The notes under the pieces are model-generated. The model was not told the origin of the DNA, made no database searches, and saw only the letters and a program-made list of their open reading frames with translations. The translations under genes and the position numbers were made by a program. Shown here in pieces: positions 22,404 to 34,857 of a DNA stretch of 64,000 bases. The stretch is from Archilochus colubris (taxonomy: Eukaryota; Chordata; Aves; Apodiformes; Trochilidae): assembly GCA_023079485.1 (NCBI GenBank), contig CM041103.1, positions 10,970,503-11,034,502 of the forward strand, given 5' to 3'. Numbering within the stretch: position 1 is the stretch's first letter; every line of letters starts with the position of its first letter.

Positions 22404-24443
22404 GTGAGCGCTGGAGCCGCCGCTCCCGGGCCTTGGGGCGGGCTCGGGGCGGGGTGTGAGTGAGTGAGTGAGTGGGAGCCGGGCCCGCCCCGGGTCAGCC
22501 GCTGTTTGTTTTTCCAGGTGCCGGACCGGGCCCCACGAGGAAGCTGCCGGCCGCGGCGGGACGGGAGACGGAACCCCCCTGGACCTGCCGCCCCCCGTCC
22601 CGGTGCGTGAGGCCTCGGTTCGTGGTGCGGTGCCGGGAGCCCCGTGCGCTGTAACCCAGCGGTTCCGAGCAGGAGGGCCGGGCCCGGGTTTCCCCCGGTT
22701 CTGCCGGTCTCGGCAGGGCCCATTTCCTGGCGCGGTGTCCGGGCTGTCCCGTCACGGCCCCGCAGCGCTCCTGCCGCCCGCACCGCGCAGGAAGGAAGGG
22801 ACGGAGCAGGATTGGTGATGCGGTAATGGGGCTCGGTAAAGGTCACATTCCTGGGGACAGCAGCAGCCTCTGATCGTTCGCTGGTGAAGGCGTTGGAGCG
22901 ATACCGCCCGGTGCTGCTTGGGCTCCTGCTCCAGGTTCGGAAAGGCCTCGAGTGGTCCAAGTGAGGGAAAACTGGATCCTAGCCAGAGCGTTAGAGGGGT
23001 CAGGGAGAGCTCTGCCTGTGCCTGCACTGCAGGGGGGCAGGAGGTGACAAACCTGCAGGTCCCGGGGTCTTCCTGTCGGTACCAAGGGGCTGAGCTGCCT
23101 GGCGAGGTGCAGCTGTTTCTGGTCTGGGTCTCCATGTTGGTAGTGGGTTGCAATCATCTCCTCTGGCTAGACACTGCTGACTGATTTCCCTGTATCTCTT
23201 TGCTGCTTTGTTGGGGTAATTATCACACAACGTCCTATCTATCATACACAGTTCTGGTTGCTGCTGCTTCCTGACCTGTCAGGAATTGCTTTTTTGCCCC
23301 CTTCCCCATGGAGCAGCTGCCTTTGACTGAGAGCTGCAGGTCCAGTTAGAGCACTTGCAGACAAATTGGACTTTTTTGGGGCTCAGATTCTCAGAACTGG
23401 TTTGTGTCTTTGTAATCTGCACAGTGTTCATATTGCTTGTTGCTTCATACACATTGTTTGTAGTGTTTCTTAATTAGAATAATTGAGTTTGGAATCACAG
23501 GGGTATATTTTAGGTGGTGGTGTAAAGTCAGTAGTTACTCAAGTCCCTGGCAATTTGAAGATCCCATCTGTAGCTGCCAAGTAGTTTGCTGTACAAGGAT
23601 GGTTGTGGGTTTTTTTCATATCTTGAAAGCTGAGGTGGGATGAGAAGACAAGGGATGTGGGAAGGATAGCATTGTAATTAGCAAGTTGTTTTATTTATTT
23701 ATAAAGAGTCATGTGCTATAAGCACAGAACAGGAAAGGAGGAAATACCTGTAGTCTGAAAGAGTCCTAAAAAAACCTTCTAGGATGGAGGAAGAAGAGTT
23801 TTGAATGAATAGAGTTGTCAGGGAACAGTGTTATGGTCCAGCATGTCAGTGATGAGACATCTGAAGAGGTGCTTGTAGACATCTCCAGTTAAGGCACACA
23901 GCAGCAACCCCCTGCCCATACAGACCCCAGCCAGGGGAGCACAGGGACCTCTGCCACTGTCTCAGCTCTGCACAAAAAAGGCAGCAGTATTCTGTTGGGA
24001 AGCTGAGAGGAATTCCAAACAATGTTTAACTGGGAGAGCAGCGTGGTGTGGTGTTTGCAGTGCTGGGCACTGGGTGGTATTGTTAGTGTGGTGGTTGCAG
24101 TGCTGGCTGCAGGTGAACCAACAGGAAATCCAGAGCAGTTCAGTGTCCTTCGTCCACAGAAACACACCTGTAACTGTGTGGGGCTGAGCAACCATTGTCC
24201 TGCTGCTTAAGCTGTCTGAAAAGCATCTGAATCTTGTGTTGGCAAAATGTGCGTCCACGTGTCCTTTGGAATCTACTGAAAGTTTCTCCCTTTTGTTGTT
24301 TTTGTTGCCAATGGGAATTCCAGGCTCCCGGCTCTCTCCCTGCCTGCAGGGCCCGGTGGTTATGAGGGCTCAGGCCGGGCTGCCCTCTGGTGACTCCTGA
24401 CCTCGCTCATCACGGCGGAATCCATCAAACCCACGCTCTGCAG
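22404..24443 (+). other. TNFAIP1: Predicted TNFAIP1 intron 1
   Basis: A GC-rich start gives way to unremarkable DNA. A 40-bp-period imperfect duplication lies at 24046-24111. The acceptor CTCTGCAG ends at 24443. Confidence 0.6.
24046..24111. repeat. Imperfect 40-bp-period duplication
   Basis: GTGTGGTGTTTGCAGTGCTG at 24046 recurs at 24086 with one change in the first 20 bases. Confidence 0.7.
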
Positions 24444-24468
24444 GGTGGTCATCTACCTACAGAGGGAG

Positions 24469-24685
24469 ATGTCGGGGGACACGTGTCTCAGCAACACCCT
24501 CTGCCCGGCCCCGGGGCCCAAGCCCAAGCCTTGCAGCTTCCGAGGGGGCGGCCCCGGTAACAAGTACGTGCGGCTGAACGTGGGGGGCTCGCTGTACTAC
24601 ACCACGGTGCAGGTGCTGACCAGGCACGACACCATGCTGAAGGCCATGTTCAGTGGCAGGATGGAAGTGCTCACCGACAAGGAAG
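24469..24685 (+). CDS. TNFAIP1: TNFAIP1 first coding exon
   Basis: Seventy-two codons plus one base, from MSGDTCL to VLTDKE. The exon probably begins at 24444, with 25 bases of 5' UTR. The donor is GTAAGG. Confidence 0.94.
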
Positions 24686-27600
24686 GTAAGGGGATGGCTT
24701 TTGTTGTTGGGAATTTTGTTAAGCAGCTGGGTTTTGGTGGTGGTTCTAAGACCATCTTCACAGTATGCTCAGTTAAGGACGTAAAGAAAGAGATATTCCA
24801 GAAATAACTCAGAGCATTAGGCAGCCAGCTCCCAGTGACGCCAACAGTCCTCTGTGCTTTATGAAAACGTGTCCTTTGGTTACTAAAATTGACTAACAGA
24901 AGGACTGGTGCTCTCTCCTAGCACTGCAGCTGCTGTGCAGATTGGTGATGATGTTATGAAGACTGAACAGACAGCATGTGGGCTGTCAGTCGTGTGGTCA
25001 TTGTTCCAAATGTGTACATTGAGTTTTCATCTGTGAACTGGGAACAGCCTTGCTTGCTATGCTGAGCTGCTCTTCCTCTCAGTGGCATCTTCCACTGGGG
25101 GCTTACAGTGCCATCAGTCAAGGAGTGTGTCACCTGCTTGACACTGAATATTGGCACTACGAAAATCCAAAATCACTTGCAGAGTGTAGAACTGTAAAAA
25201 TGCAATATCTGCAATGGATATGAGTTTCCCTCTCGTTAGCACCCCAGGGCAAAATGATACCTTGGGACCAGGGTTGTGGCACTGTGGAGAACAGTCTGAA
25301 AGAGGCTGGTGGGCATTTAACCTGCTGTTTCTGAAGGCTCATGCTGTTTCTGAAGCTCCTTCAGTTCAACTGGATGAACAGCAGTGTGTTAACTGAATTT
25401 TGCACGTAATTTAAACCACATTCCCCTGGAGCAGGCTGGGTCTTGCTGAGTGTTACATATAACTGAATCCATTTAGTCCAGCAGCTCTGTGAAAGAGCCC
25501 TGGCCAGGGTGGAGAACAAGACTCATGTCCTGGCAACTACAGCTGGACAAGCTAGCATGGTTTAGCCTACACCCCTATGTAGTTTTCTGTATCTTAGTCC
25601 CCAGATAACACCTTTTTATGGAAAAAAGTTTGGCAGTGTATTAAGCCCTCTCTGCTTGTGTGTGTCCAGCATTGCTAGTGTTTGCCAGACAGTCAGACAT
25701 CCTGTTTCCTACTGCATGTGACTCAGGGATGTTTTCAAATGGCAAGAGCTGCCTGTGTGCTGCTGCTTCCTGTGCTGCCTCCCCACTCCACTTCCTCCTG
25801 GTCTGTCTCTGTCCTGTTCTTTGCTCCTGCTTGGAGACTAGAACAGCCTTGTCCTCACACTGGGGTTTCTGGCTAGTCTACCTTTTACTGTCTTCAAAAC
25901 ACTTCTCTGTGTGACTGGACAGCAGCAGAAGATGTGGCTGGAGAACTGCCAAGTCTTTCCCGTTGGGCCTCTTGGCCCAGATCTGTTTTTTGCAGGCATT
26001 GGTGAATTCTCTCTCCTCTTCCTTTGGCTTTCTTGGTGCTAAGTGTGTACTTGCTCAGCACTATGTTGTGGCAGCAGTTGTTAGATTTATTGCCATACAA
26101 ATACAGCACACCCTGATGACAAGCCTCTGAATTAGAGAAGCAGCCTACCTAGGAGTGAGGTGGGGTTTCTAAGGTTTGAGTGGCTTGGGCAGTCAGTTAA
26201 ATAGATGTAAACTGGTGACTTCCTATAGTAGCTAAAAATGTCAGTTCCTTTAATCAGAACCTAATCCAGACAAGAGGAAGCATGGATAATAACTTTGGTC
26301 AGGCAGCCCACTGACTGACCAGTTCCTACAGCAGTTTAATGTCCTGTGATAGGAAGCTGAGTGTTTTTAGCTCACAGCTTTTCTTTTGTGGTGCTGGAAA
26401 GTCATGAGACCATGCAGGTGGTACCAAAGGAGTGGTTCCACTGTCAGTTTATGTTCTGTAACTAAATTCAGTTTGCTTAAATTCAGTAAAAGCTAATGCT
26501 GAATGACATGGGAAGATTATCATGCAGTTTCAGGACCTTAGGCTCATTTAACCTCTCTGCAAAGCTTTCTCTTATCCCCTGGTGTGGAGGTGATTGTAAT
26601 GAGGGGATGGTTGTTTTTCAGGCTGGATCCTTATAGACCGTTGTGGGAAGCATTTTGGAACAATTCTGAACTATCTCCGGGATGACACCATTGCACTTCC
26701 AAAGCACAGGCAGGAGATCAAAGAGTTGATGGCAGAAGCCAAGTATTATCTCATTCAGGGCTTGGTGGACATGTGCCAAGCAGCCCTGCAGGTAAGGAAC
26801 AGAAGAAGCCTGTGAAGGTTTTCATGGGTGGTTTGCTTATAAAATTTACTTATTGAAACTTGAGAGAGTATTTAAAGGCCTGAGAGATGGGGTCAAGTCA
26901 GGGATGTATGGCCTGGAAGGGGAATGAGGCAGCAGTCAGGTAAGCTGCAAGATCTTACCAAGTATGTTTATCAAAGGCACAGTTTTCCTTGCTCTGAGAT
27001 TCTGCCATGCCTTAAATAAGAGATGAAATTTAGTTTCTGATCTCCCTGACAATGTTTTCAGACCCATGTGCTATCCTTTAAATAGAGGGACTGGTTCTTT
27101 TCTGTTTCTGTCTGATTATTCTGAGCATAGGTTTTAAAAGACCTTATGGCATTTGTCTGAATTCCCCCCAAGTTATGTCACTTCTAATTAGAGAATATTT
27201 ATAGAATGGGTTTGAATCCTTGAAAACGTGGTAACCTTTTTCAGAGTTTGAGTCTTAAGGGGGGAAAAAACCCTGTACAGTAAGCACTGAGTACTTTAAA
27301 GACTTGTCTTTGTATCAGTTTACCACTACTCTGCAGATACATAATCCCATAGTAGCTGTATCCATGAGTGCTTTCAAGTTCAGCTGGTGGAAATCAGCTG
27401 AATTGTTCTGACAACTTTTTAATAAGGTTTGTCCAGCTGCAGTATATATATAACTTATTACTGGTCTTGTGAGATGAATGTTTCCTGCAGGACAAAACGT
27501 AGTGATTAATAAATACCTCCCATACTAGGTTCAATTACTTGTTGTAGCCACTGAAGGAAACACAAAGCCTCACTGACCCTTTTCCTTCTAGTTTGGAGTT

Positions 27601-30071
27601 TAAAGTGTTTCTTATTTCACTATCCTTTTCTTCAAAAAAGGATAGAATAATAAACCCACTTAAACCAAATATGATGAGCTCTGAGTGCTTGCTGTAGCTG
27701 AGGAGGACATCCACCTGCATCCCAATATTCATTACCCACTGCCTTCTGGGGAACAGAAATCTCTCCTCTGTATTTCTGGGTTGCAGATCAAGGTGATGCT
27801 GTGTGGTTACCATGGCAACACAGCTTTTTCCTTTTGCATCACAGATTTGGGAACATGGCTGGAGGGGCTGGAGAGGACAGCAGCAGCAGATGTTAGCTTT
27901 AGTGTTTTTCTTGCTTAATTTCCCCTCTGTTATTTTTTTCTTTAAACCAGGACAAGAAGGACTTGTATGAGCCTGTCTGCAGCATCCCTATCATCACCTC
28001 TCCAAAGGAAGAAGAGAGGCTGATCGAGTCATCAATGAAAGTAACTGCATTTCCACAACAATCTGCTCATTGAGTTGGTGCTAAATGTCTTCAAACACAG
28101 AACTTAACCTTTCTGCTTTTTTTTTCCTTCTCTCCCAATAGCCTGTTGTTAAGCTGCTTTATAATAGAAGCAACAACAAATACTCCTACACCAGGTATGT
28201 CAGTTTTTTCCCCACTGTAATGGGAAAGTTTCCCTTCATGGGAGTGGGGAGATGTGGCATGACTTTACTTGTTTTGGGGTATTTTTTTATTGTTTGGTTA
28301 GTTGCTTTTTTTTTTTTAATTATTACAACAGTGGTCTTCTGTGGATTTGAGTGCAGTTGTGACTGATGTGAATCTGACTGGGGGGAAGAACACAACAAGT
28401 GGAATCTGTTGAGGTCAAGTGTGCAGTTCAGTTGTGTGAGGAAGATGAACAGCAACATAGACAAGAGATAAGAATGATGAGGCTGTTGATAGTGGCTGAA
28501 ATTGCCTGTCATCAGTTTAGATTCACTTCTGAGTCTGCATCTGGCTCTGCCAACACTTTTACTCTGACCTACAGAAATTCTTGGTGTTCTAGTGCCTCTA
28601 AATCAATGACACAGTGTACTTACTGTCAGTACAGCTGCATTCAAGCTAATACTGGAGGAGTAAGGCTTTGAGGCTTTTTTTTTTTTCACTTGATCAAACT
28701 GGACATTGATTTGGCCATGATGTTGAGGTAAAATATTTAAAATTTTAAGAATAGCTTTCTCATAGCTATTTTATAGATAAAATACAGTGTATATTTTTTG
28801 CTTTAGAAGATCTAGATCTTGTTCTGGGAAGTAATTAAGAGCCTGTATTGTTTTGGTTGTCAATAAAACTTAGTTTCCTAAATGAAGCATTCACCCTAGA
28901 AACTTGCATGTGGTATCACTCGTGTTTTGTGCAGAACAGCTTGCTTTTCAGGTGGCCTTCTAGCACACGTTGACCCTGCTGAGAAGCTGAAGAGAACTGC
29001 AGTCAGTATGTGATTGAATTGTCCTGAGCATCAGTCAGGAGATGGTTGATGCAATGATCTGGGAAATTGTGCTGTCATTATTAATTACATAAATTGACCT
29101 CCAAAGGCTGGTGTGTTTGCTTATGGGGATCAGAGCATCTTATTTGTATCTGAATTGGCTATTACCCCCTCTTCTCTTGGCAGCATATGGCAATGAGTCA
29201 CTACTTATTTGTATTCTGCAGTCAGATCAATGCTTAAAAGGGTGGTGGAATAGACGTATGAGTTCTGTTGACACAGCCAGTAGGAAACCCACAAAAAAGG
29301 TATTCCTTCTTTTGTTTCTGTGTTTCAGTAACTCAGATGACAACTTACTGAAGAACATTGAACTGTTTGACAAACTCTCTCTGCGATTCAACGGCCGAGT
29401 CCTTTTCCTGAAGGATGTCATAGGGGATGAAATCTGCTGCTGGTCCTTCTACGGGCAGGGCCGGAAGCTGGCAGAGGTCTGCTGCACCTCTATAGTCTAT
29501 GCTACAGAGAAGAAGCAAACCAAGGTAATGGCCTTGGACACACCTCTCTGTAGGGTCTAAAAACAGATCGGCTGCAGCTTTCCTGAAAATCATTGTGCTT
29601 TTATGTGCAAAACTATAGAATATATTTTAAAAAGTTCAGTAGGATCGCAGATTCGAAACAATCACCTTATCCTGATTTCCCCACATTTCCAGGGATTCCT
29701 CTCATAGTCTTTCCACCTCTTGATTTTGCACAGGTTACCCAAAGACTTGCTTTCAAGCTTGTCTTTATCAATATGATCACGGTTACCATGATAAATGTAC
29801 AGTTTCCTAACTTCAGGAGTTACCTTCTCAGGACGTGTGCTGTGTTTTGTAGGTTGAATTCCCCGAGGCACGAATTTATGAGGAAACACTGAATGTCTTG
29901 CTGTATGAGACCCCACGGGTTCCTGACAACTCCCTACTGGAAGCAACAAGCAGGAGCAGGAGCCAGGCATGTCACAGTGAGGATGATGAGGGCTTTGAGC
30001 TTCGTGACCGAGTGCGCCGGATCCACGTGAAGAGATACAGCACCTATGACGACCGTCAGCTGGGGCACTAG
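24469..30071 (+). CDS. TNFAIP1: TNFAIP1 (BACURD2), complete coding region
   Basis: A KCTD-type substrate adaptor for CUL3 ubiquitin ligase that targets RhoA. Coding exons are 24469-24685, 26622-26791, 27951-28040, 28142-28194, 29329-29524 and 29853-30071, giving 314 residues (human 316). The BTB/T1 domain runs from about residue 32 to 100: [20 protein letters not shown], then the [20 protein letters not shown] and [19 protein letters not shown] stretches. The C-terminal part includes [20 protein letters not shown] and [20 protein letters not shown]. The N-terminus has four extra residues before the BTB, and the protein ends DDRQLGH, six residues short of human. The start ATG is 25 bases into the exon. 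TNFAIP2, KCTD10 and KCTD13 were considered; the best match is TNFAIP1 itself, supported by its IFT20 neighbour. Confidence 0.97.
24686..26621 (+). other. TNFAIP1: TNFAIP1 intron
   Basis: 1.9 kb; nothing recognised beyond the splice sites. Confidence 0.75.
26622..26791 (+). CDS. TNFAIP1: TNFAIP1 exon: end of BTB
   Basis: Encodes [20 protein letters not shown] to [10 protein letters not shown]. Confidence 0.95.
26792..27950 (+). other. TNFAIP1: TNFAIP1 intron
   Basis: 1.2 kb; nothing recognised. Confidence 0.75.
27951..28040 (+). CDS. TNFAIP1: TNFAIP1 exon
   Basis: Thirty codons in phase 0, [20 protein letters not shown] to IESSMK. Confidence 0.94.
28142..28194 (+). CDS. TNFAIP1: TNFAIP1 exon
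   Basis: Encodes [17 protein letters not shown] and two bases of Ser; the preceding intron is only 101 bp. Confidence 0.94.
28195..29328 (+). other. TNFAIP1: TNFAIP1 intron
   Basis: 1.1 kb; nothing recognised. It contains an intronic AATAAA near 28862 that could allow premature polyadenylation. Confidence 0.7.
29329..29524 (+). CDS. TNFAIP1: TNFAIP1 exon
   Basis: Encodes [20 protein letters not shown] to YATEKKQTK; the most conserved part of the C-terminal half. Confidence 0.95.
29525..29852 (+). other. TNFAIP1: TNFAIP1 last intron
   Basis: 328 bp; nothing further is seen. Confidence 0.8.
29853..30071 (+). CDS. TNFAIP1: TNFAIP1 last exon
   Basis: Encodes [20 protein letters not shown] to DDRQLGH, stop TAG at 30069-30071. 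Confidence 0.95.
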   Translation, partial: VEFPEARIYEETLNVLLYETPRVPDNSLLEATSRSRSQACHSEDDEGFELRDRVRRIHVKRYSTYDDRQLGH

Positions 30072-33000
30072 TGTGTCCCTGGGGAGAAGGGGGTGTCTTG
30101 GGGCTTGGCTCAGTGTGCTTTTGGGGAGAGCAGAAGTAGGGAGGGATCAGGTGGACTCTGTGGATTCATCTCCATTTGGCTTCTTGGCTCCCTAGAGAAG
30201 CAAATGGGCGTTTGTGCACACAAAACATCACCAAAGGGCACAGGGGCTTTGAGGAGTGAGATGACAACTTTGCACCATTGCTTGAAGTGCAGCCTGGCCC
30301 CTGTCCATACCCTCTGAGGAGTGGAATTCAGAACACCCAGTCTGACTGTGGTTGCTCTTGCATATCCAATGGCTTGGCAGTTTTCTTCCTTCCAGGGAGA
30401 AGTACAGCTTTGCCCAAACGAGATGGTGGGATTTGAAAAGCTTTTCCCAGATACCTCTCCTTATAGGGATTGTATCATGAAACCTCCAGTTTTAAATCAA
30501 GATGCTGAAGAGGGGATGGAGAGAACTTGGACATGACTACTCTTAGCAAACACTACATCTGATAACCCCCAGAAGAAACAGTCAGCTACCCAACAGTCAG
30601 ACCCACTGCACAGGTGATTTCTCCCACCTCTTTTCCCCAGCACAGATACAAAAGGTGGTGTTCCAAAATAGCTATCTTTAAAACTCATTAATTCTAAGGC
30701 AAGCCCTTCCAAAGAGGTAAGAGTCAAGTCATCACAAAACCTCCCCTCATGAAAAATGAGAAAACTTAAAAAATCTCAATACATGTGAAATGACTTGTCT
30801 TGGGAGATGGAGACGTGGGTTTGGTGAAGGAAGAAACCACAAGTAAGGAAAGGTCAGGAACAGACTGTGGCAGGATTGCTGTTGTTCAGGCTTGTGGTAG
30901 TGTAATCCTGCTTATACAAACTATGGCAACCTAGGGAATTAGATGTTAATTTCCTTCTGTGGTTTAAAAGTGCTGTTTGATGTTAAATTTCTCAGTCAGC
31001 AGGGGAAAGATTGCAGTGACTGAGGAAATACAGATTAGATAGTGTTTTATAATGCTAGGTAATATTCACATGCTGAAGGGTGAATTCAGTTTTGTCATTC
31101 TGAATCCCTTCTGGAGGATAGAGTGCATTGATAAAAATCTCCTAACAGGAAACTGCAAGAGGATTTGGACCCAGGAGAGAGGTAGCTTATACTGAATTTT
31201 AAACTGAAATAATCACTTTTATTCTGAGTGCTTGGCTGGGTGCTAATTGTGAAGGCCCTTTCAGGAGGTTGGAGTCAAGGCTGTTCTGCAAATCTGGTCT
31301 CTGGAAACAGTTTCAAATTGATTGTGAGAAGCTGTGACTGTTTTTGAAGGCTGGGTTCCCATTGTACCATTGTCACAGTCAGAACTTGATGACTGTTCAT
31401 TGGCAGGTGTGGGTGTGTGACAGGGGTGGAGCATGCTCCACAGCTGCTCCTGTGTTCCTGCATTGTACATGAACATGGAAGCTTCAGATTCCATGGTGGT
31501 CTTGGACAGCTTTGACCAGTGCCAAATCTACCTGTAAGTTTTAAAGCACATTACTGCAAGAGCCAGACAAGAAAATAATCACAAACTAATACACTGAAGT
31601 CATAAGTAGAATTAAGGTGGTGGATTGTTTGGTAGTGATAAAAGAAAGGGGGGGAACAAAAAAATATTTCCACTTATTTAGGCTTTTGAAAATGAACTTG
31701 TTGAGGCTTGGTAAGGAAACACTAATGGCTGCAAATTTTAAGGACTTTTTAGCCTAGCCAGGCCTCTACCTATGGCAGGCATTCACTTGATTCTCCTCAC
31801 ATTCAGGAAGCAGCATTGCCACAGTAATGCACCTGCCTTTTTGTGAAAGGCCTCTTTAAAACTCTAACAGCCTCTTTTCTTTTTATGTTGCTTTCTGTAA
31901 GTTGCTTTTTTTCTAGCTGTTTTTTCTGTTGTGCCAGTGAAAATACAGCTGCTGAGATTAGTTCTGACAAAGACCTTTATGGGTTTTTTTTCTTTAATTC
32001 TGCTAGAATGTGATATGCATTAATTTTTTTTTTCCCCTCCACTGATGCTATTTAAATTACACTGTGGTGGGTGCTTTGAAGCTACCAGCAGAGCCTGTAG
32101 GGTCTTTGTGCCATACTTTATAGGTTCAATTTATTCTCTTGTATTGTTTTTTCATCTTGTAGCAAATAGGACTGCCATCTGAAATTGATGTGTGGCACTT
32201 CTTCAAAAGACATTTCAAAACCATGGTCTGGGTGTTCTTTGTCCTGATGAGTTTTCAGGATGTGGCTGAGAGATCCCAGGTAAACACCAGTGGTTGGCTG
32301 TGGCTCTATCCACCAGCTCCCTCCCTGTGCTGGGCTGCTCTATCTGGGGTTCTGATAAGATCTGGAATGGTCCAGAGGTATGTCTCATGTAATTGGATAA
32401 TTTACATGGAACCTCAGTAAGTACAGCCATCACACAGTTCATGAGTTGAACATTTTCCTGGTACAAGTGATGGAACATTGTATTTTCTCACAGGAGTCAT
32501 GGTTTTCTGGAGCTGCTCCAATACAGGATGTTAATTGAATGTCCTTTCCACTGAAGTCATGGCATACAGTCATACTACCAGATTCTGATCATTTTGACTA
32601 CTGTAGTTTTCATGTAACACATGCACTGTGTTCTCATCTTAATCATATTTTACTTAATTAAAGGCTATAAATTGTCTTGACAGGAAACTTTGAGACATTC
32701 TAGAACATACTTTTACAACGTGGTATAATGGAGAAAAAGCAGCACTGAAAAATATAATGCAGTTTTGAAATGCAGCATTCACTGAGTTGTAGTAAACTGT
32801 CACCTCTAGAGAGAACAAACAGCTCTGCTTCTTGAGACTCTTTGCTGCTGGCTTTAAATAATCACAAATTATGAACCCCATTAAGACAATATAGATTTCT
32901 AATTCTATGCATTTGTCTGCAAATTAGCAGCTTGTAATGGCTTCCTACATAGACCATCAGGAATGGATGTGTTTAGTGACGTGCCCATGAATTTGCAATA

Positions 33001-34245
33001 GCCTTTGGGAGGAAGAAATGCCTTTTGGACTTGGTTTTGTAATGTGTGAATTCTAATTACATCAGCTAGCATTCATTAGCTGCTGGAGGTCTCTCTGAAA
33101 CCTTACTGTCCTCTTCACTCCTAAATTTAAGTGAACTTCTTCACATTCAGATAGTATATTAGCAGACTGGGAGAGTGAATGGAGGACATTAAGTGACATC
33201 TGTGCACAAGTACTGTAATAAAGGGTGGCATGTTTCCATAATGGGGTCCTCACATACTGCAGAACAGCCTCAGCCATTCTGCAGAGCAGGAGTTGGTGCT
33301 TTGTGTGAATGGCTTATGTTGAACAGCTTTCCAGCATCAGTGTTAATTAGGCAATAATGTCAAAAGAGAGCTCTGCAGGGTAGCAGCCTCCAACTGCTTG
33401 ATAAATGCCAAGACAAAACTAAATGTTGAACCTTCACCTTGACATTTTGCTTTTGGTACAGTAGACGTTTATCCTGTTTAATGTTCCATTCCACTGACTT
33501 TTTAATCTCTTGCATTTCTTGCTTAAAATACAAAATAAGTAACAGAGAGGGAGGGCATTGGAGGGATGATACGATGGTGTTACTGAAAAGCTGCATTCTG
33601 ACTGCAACAGGCAGTTCTTACTGTGCTTTTGATTTGATTAATTTTAATTTTCATGAGTTTTTTTAATATTCAGGCACAATTCACTTCATGAAATACTGAT
33701 CAAATACACCTTAACTGAATGTGTCTGGCCCAGCAGTCCTTGTTTTACACAAATTATATTCTCTGACAATCCTTGGCAGTCTTTACAGCCAAATTGCACA
33801 CAAATTGTTAGGAGAACTACTGAAGTTTTAATCAGAGATGAATAGGCATGAGTCCTGTTCCCAGCTTTGCCACTAAGTCTCTGACATACAGCAATCCAGT
33901 TTTTCTGTATGTGTTAAATTTTTCCTCATCTGTAATAAAACGGTGGTAAGACCCTCCCCTACCTCAGGGGGATGTTGAAGCTTATTTTGTTTAATGATAG
34001 TAAAGGACTTTGGATTTCTGTGATATTTTTTATTGAGAGGATAGCAAATACTATTGCTGATCTCGTTTGAACTGGCATTCTGTGATCGAGCTGTTTTCTT
34101 GTAGTGTCAGGCTTTGTTTTATTTTTATGTCTAACTTCTAAGGGTCAGCTTTGTGGATAAAATACTTAATGCATTAACCATATTAGCTGTTTTTCAGTGC
34201 ATTAAATGGAACACTAATTTTTAATAAAGTGTTATATTTTGTGTT
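30072..34245 (+). other. TNFAIP1: TNFAIP1 3' UTR / downstream stretch
   Basis: AT-rich, without a convincing independent gene. Candidate poly(A) signals AATAAA lie at about 33217, 33934 and 34223-34228. The last is followed by a GT-rich stretch and is the strongest. If it is the main site, the 3' UTR is about 4.2 kb. An exon-like open segment is at 32163-32279 (see findings). Confidence 0.5.
34223..34228 (+). terminator. TNFAIP1: Likely distal poly(A) signal of TNFAIP1
   Basis: AATAAA followed within about 10-25 bases by GTGTTATATTTTGTGTTCTG, a good GU-rich downstream element. Confidence 0.5.
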
Positions 34246-34690
34246 CTGATTTATTTATTTTTCTGCAGCATCATAACTTGGCATTTGTCATGTTTGTCTC
34301 TTTCTCTGTTCTACATTGTCAAGTATTTAGGATTCCTGGGCCACAGAAATACTTGTATGGACAAAAGCAAATGTCTTTTGTTTCAGCTGGAGCTGTTGCT
34401 ACCTTTGACCCTGAAGTGCAGGGTGTGGCTGGTGTCAGTGTACTTACAGGTAACCTGCAGACAACTGGTTCTGATTTTCCCAGGGATTCTCCTTTATCTG
34501 TAGAACAGTTCATGGGCTGCAGCAGCTTTTCACTGGTGGAAATAACTTCATTTTCTAGTAAGAATCACAGAGCATTTTGATCTTAATCATTAAGTCTAAG
34601 CACATTTTGCATAATCACAAAGGTAATACGCATTTTTAGTAGACAATACAAATAAATAAGCACCGGGAAAAGCAGGTTTAACTTACGTTA
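34246..34690. other. TNFAIP1-SGSM2 intergenic stretch
   Basis: About 450 bp between the distal poly(A) signal and the SGSM2 CpG island. Nothing is recognised in it. POLDIP2, the neighbour in mammals, is absent. Confidence 0.6.
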
Positions 34691-34839
34691 CTAACCCCAT
34701 GCTTCCACCGAAGGAAACCTGAGGGGGCCGAGCTGTCCCCTCAGTCCCCTCAGCGCCTCCGCCCGCGCTCCCGCCCTGCCTGGCCCCGCCCCCTCGCGGT
34801 TGCCATGGCAGCGCGGCAGGTGCGGCCTGGCCCCCGTGC

Positions 34840-34847
34840 TGACGTCA
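34840..34847. promoter_or_regulatory. SGSM2: Palindromic CRE
   Basis: TGACGTCA, the full CREB/ATF consensus, 174 bp upstream of the SGSM2 start codon. Confidence 0.7.
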
Positions 34848-34857
34848 AGGGCGGAAG

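Larger units (their letters stand above)
21900..22830. promoter_or_regulatory. IFT20/TNFAIP1 bidirectional CpG-island promoter
   Basis: A CpG-dense block spans the IFT20 first exon, the gap and the predicted noncoding first exon of TNFAIP1. The head-to-head arrangement is also found in mammals. It contains a ZNF143/THAP11-type site at 22303-22314 and a (TGAG)n run at 22455-22474. No TATA box is seen. Confidence 0.8.

Noticed and set aside
22370..22960. 196-codon minus-strand and several plus-strand open frames
   Set aside because: CpG-island composition effect around the IFT20/TNFAIP1 promoter; no family resemblance.
34070..34095. ATTCTGTGAT, recalling a CR1 tail
   Set aside because: Single short match with no body sequence beside it.
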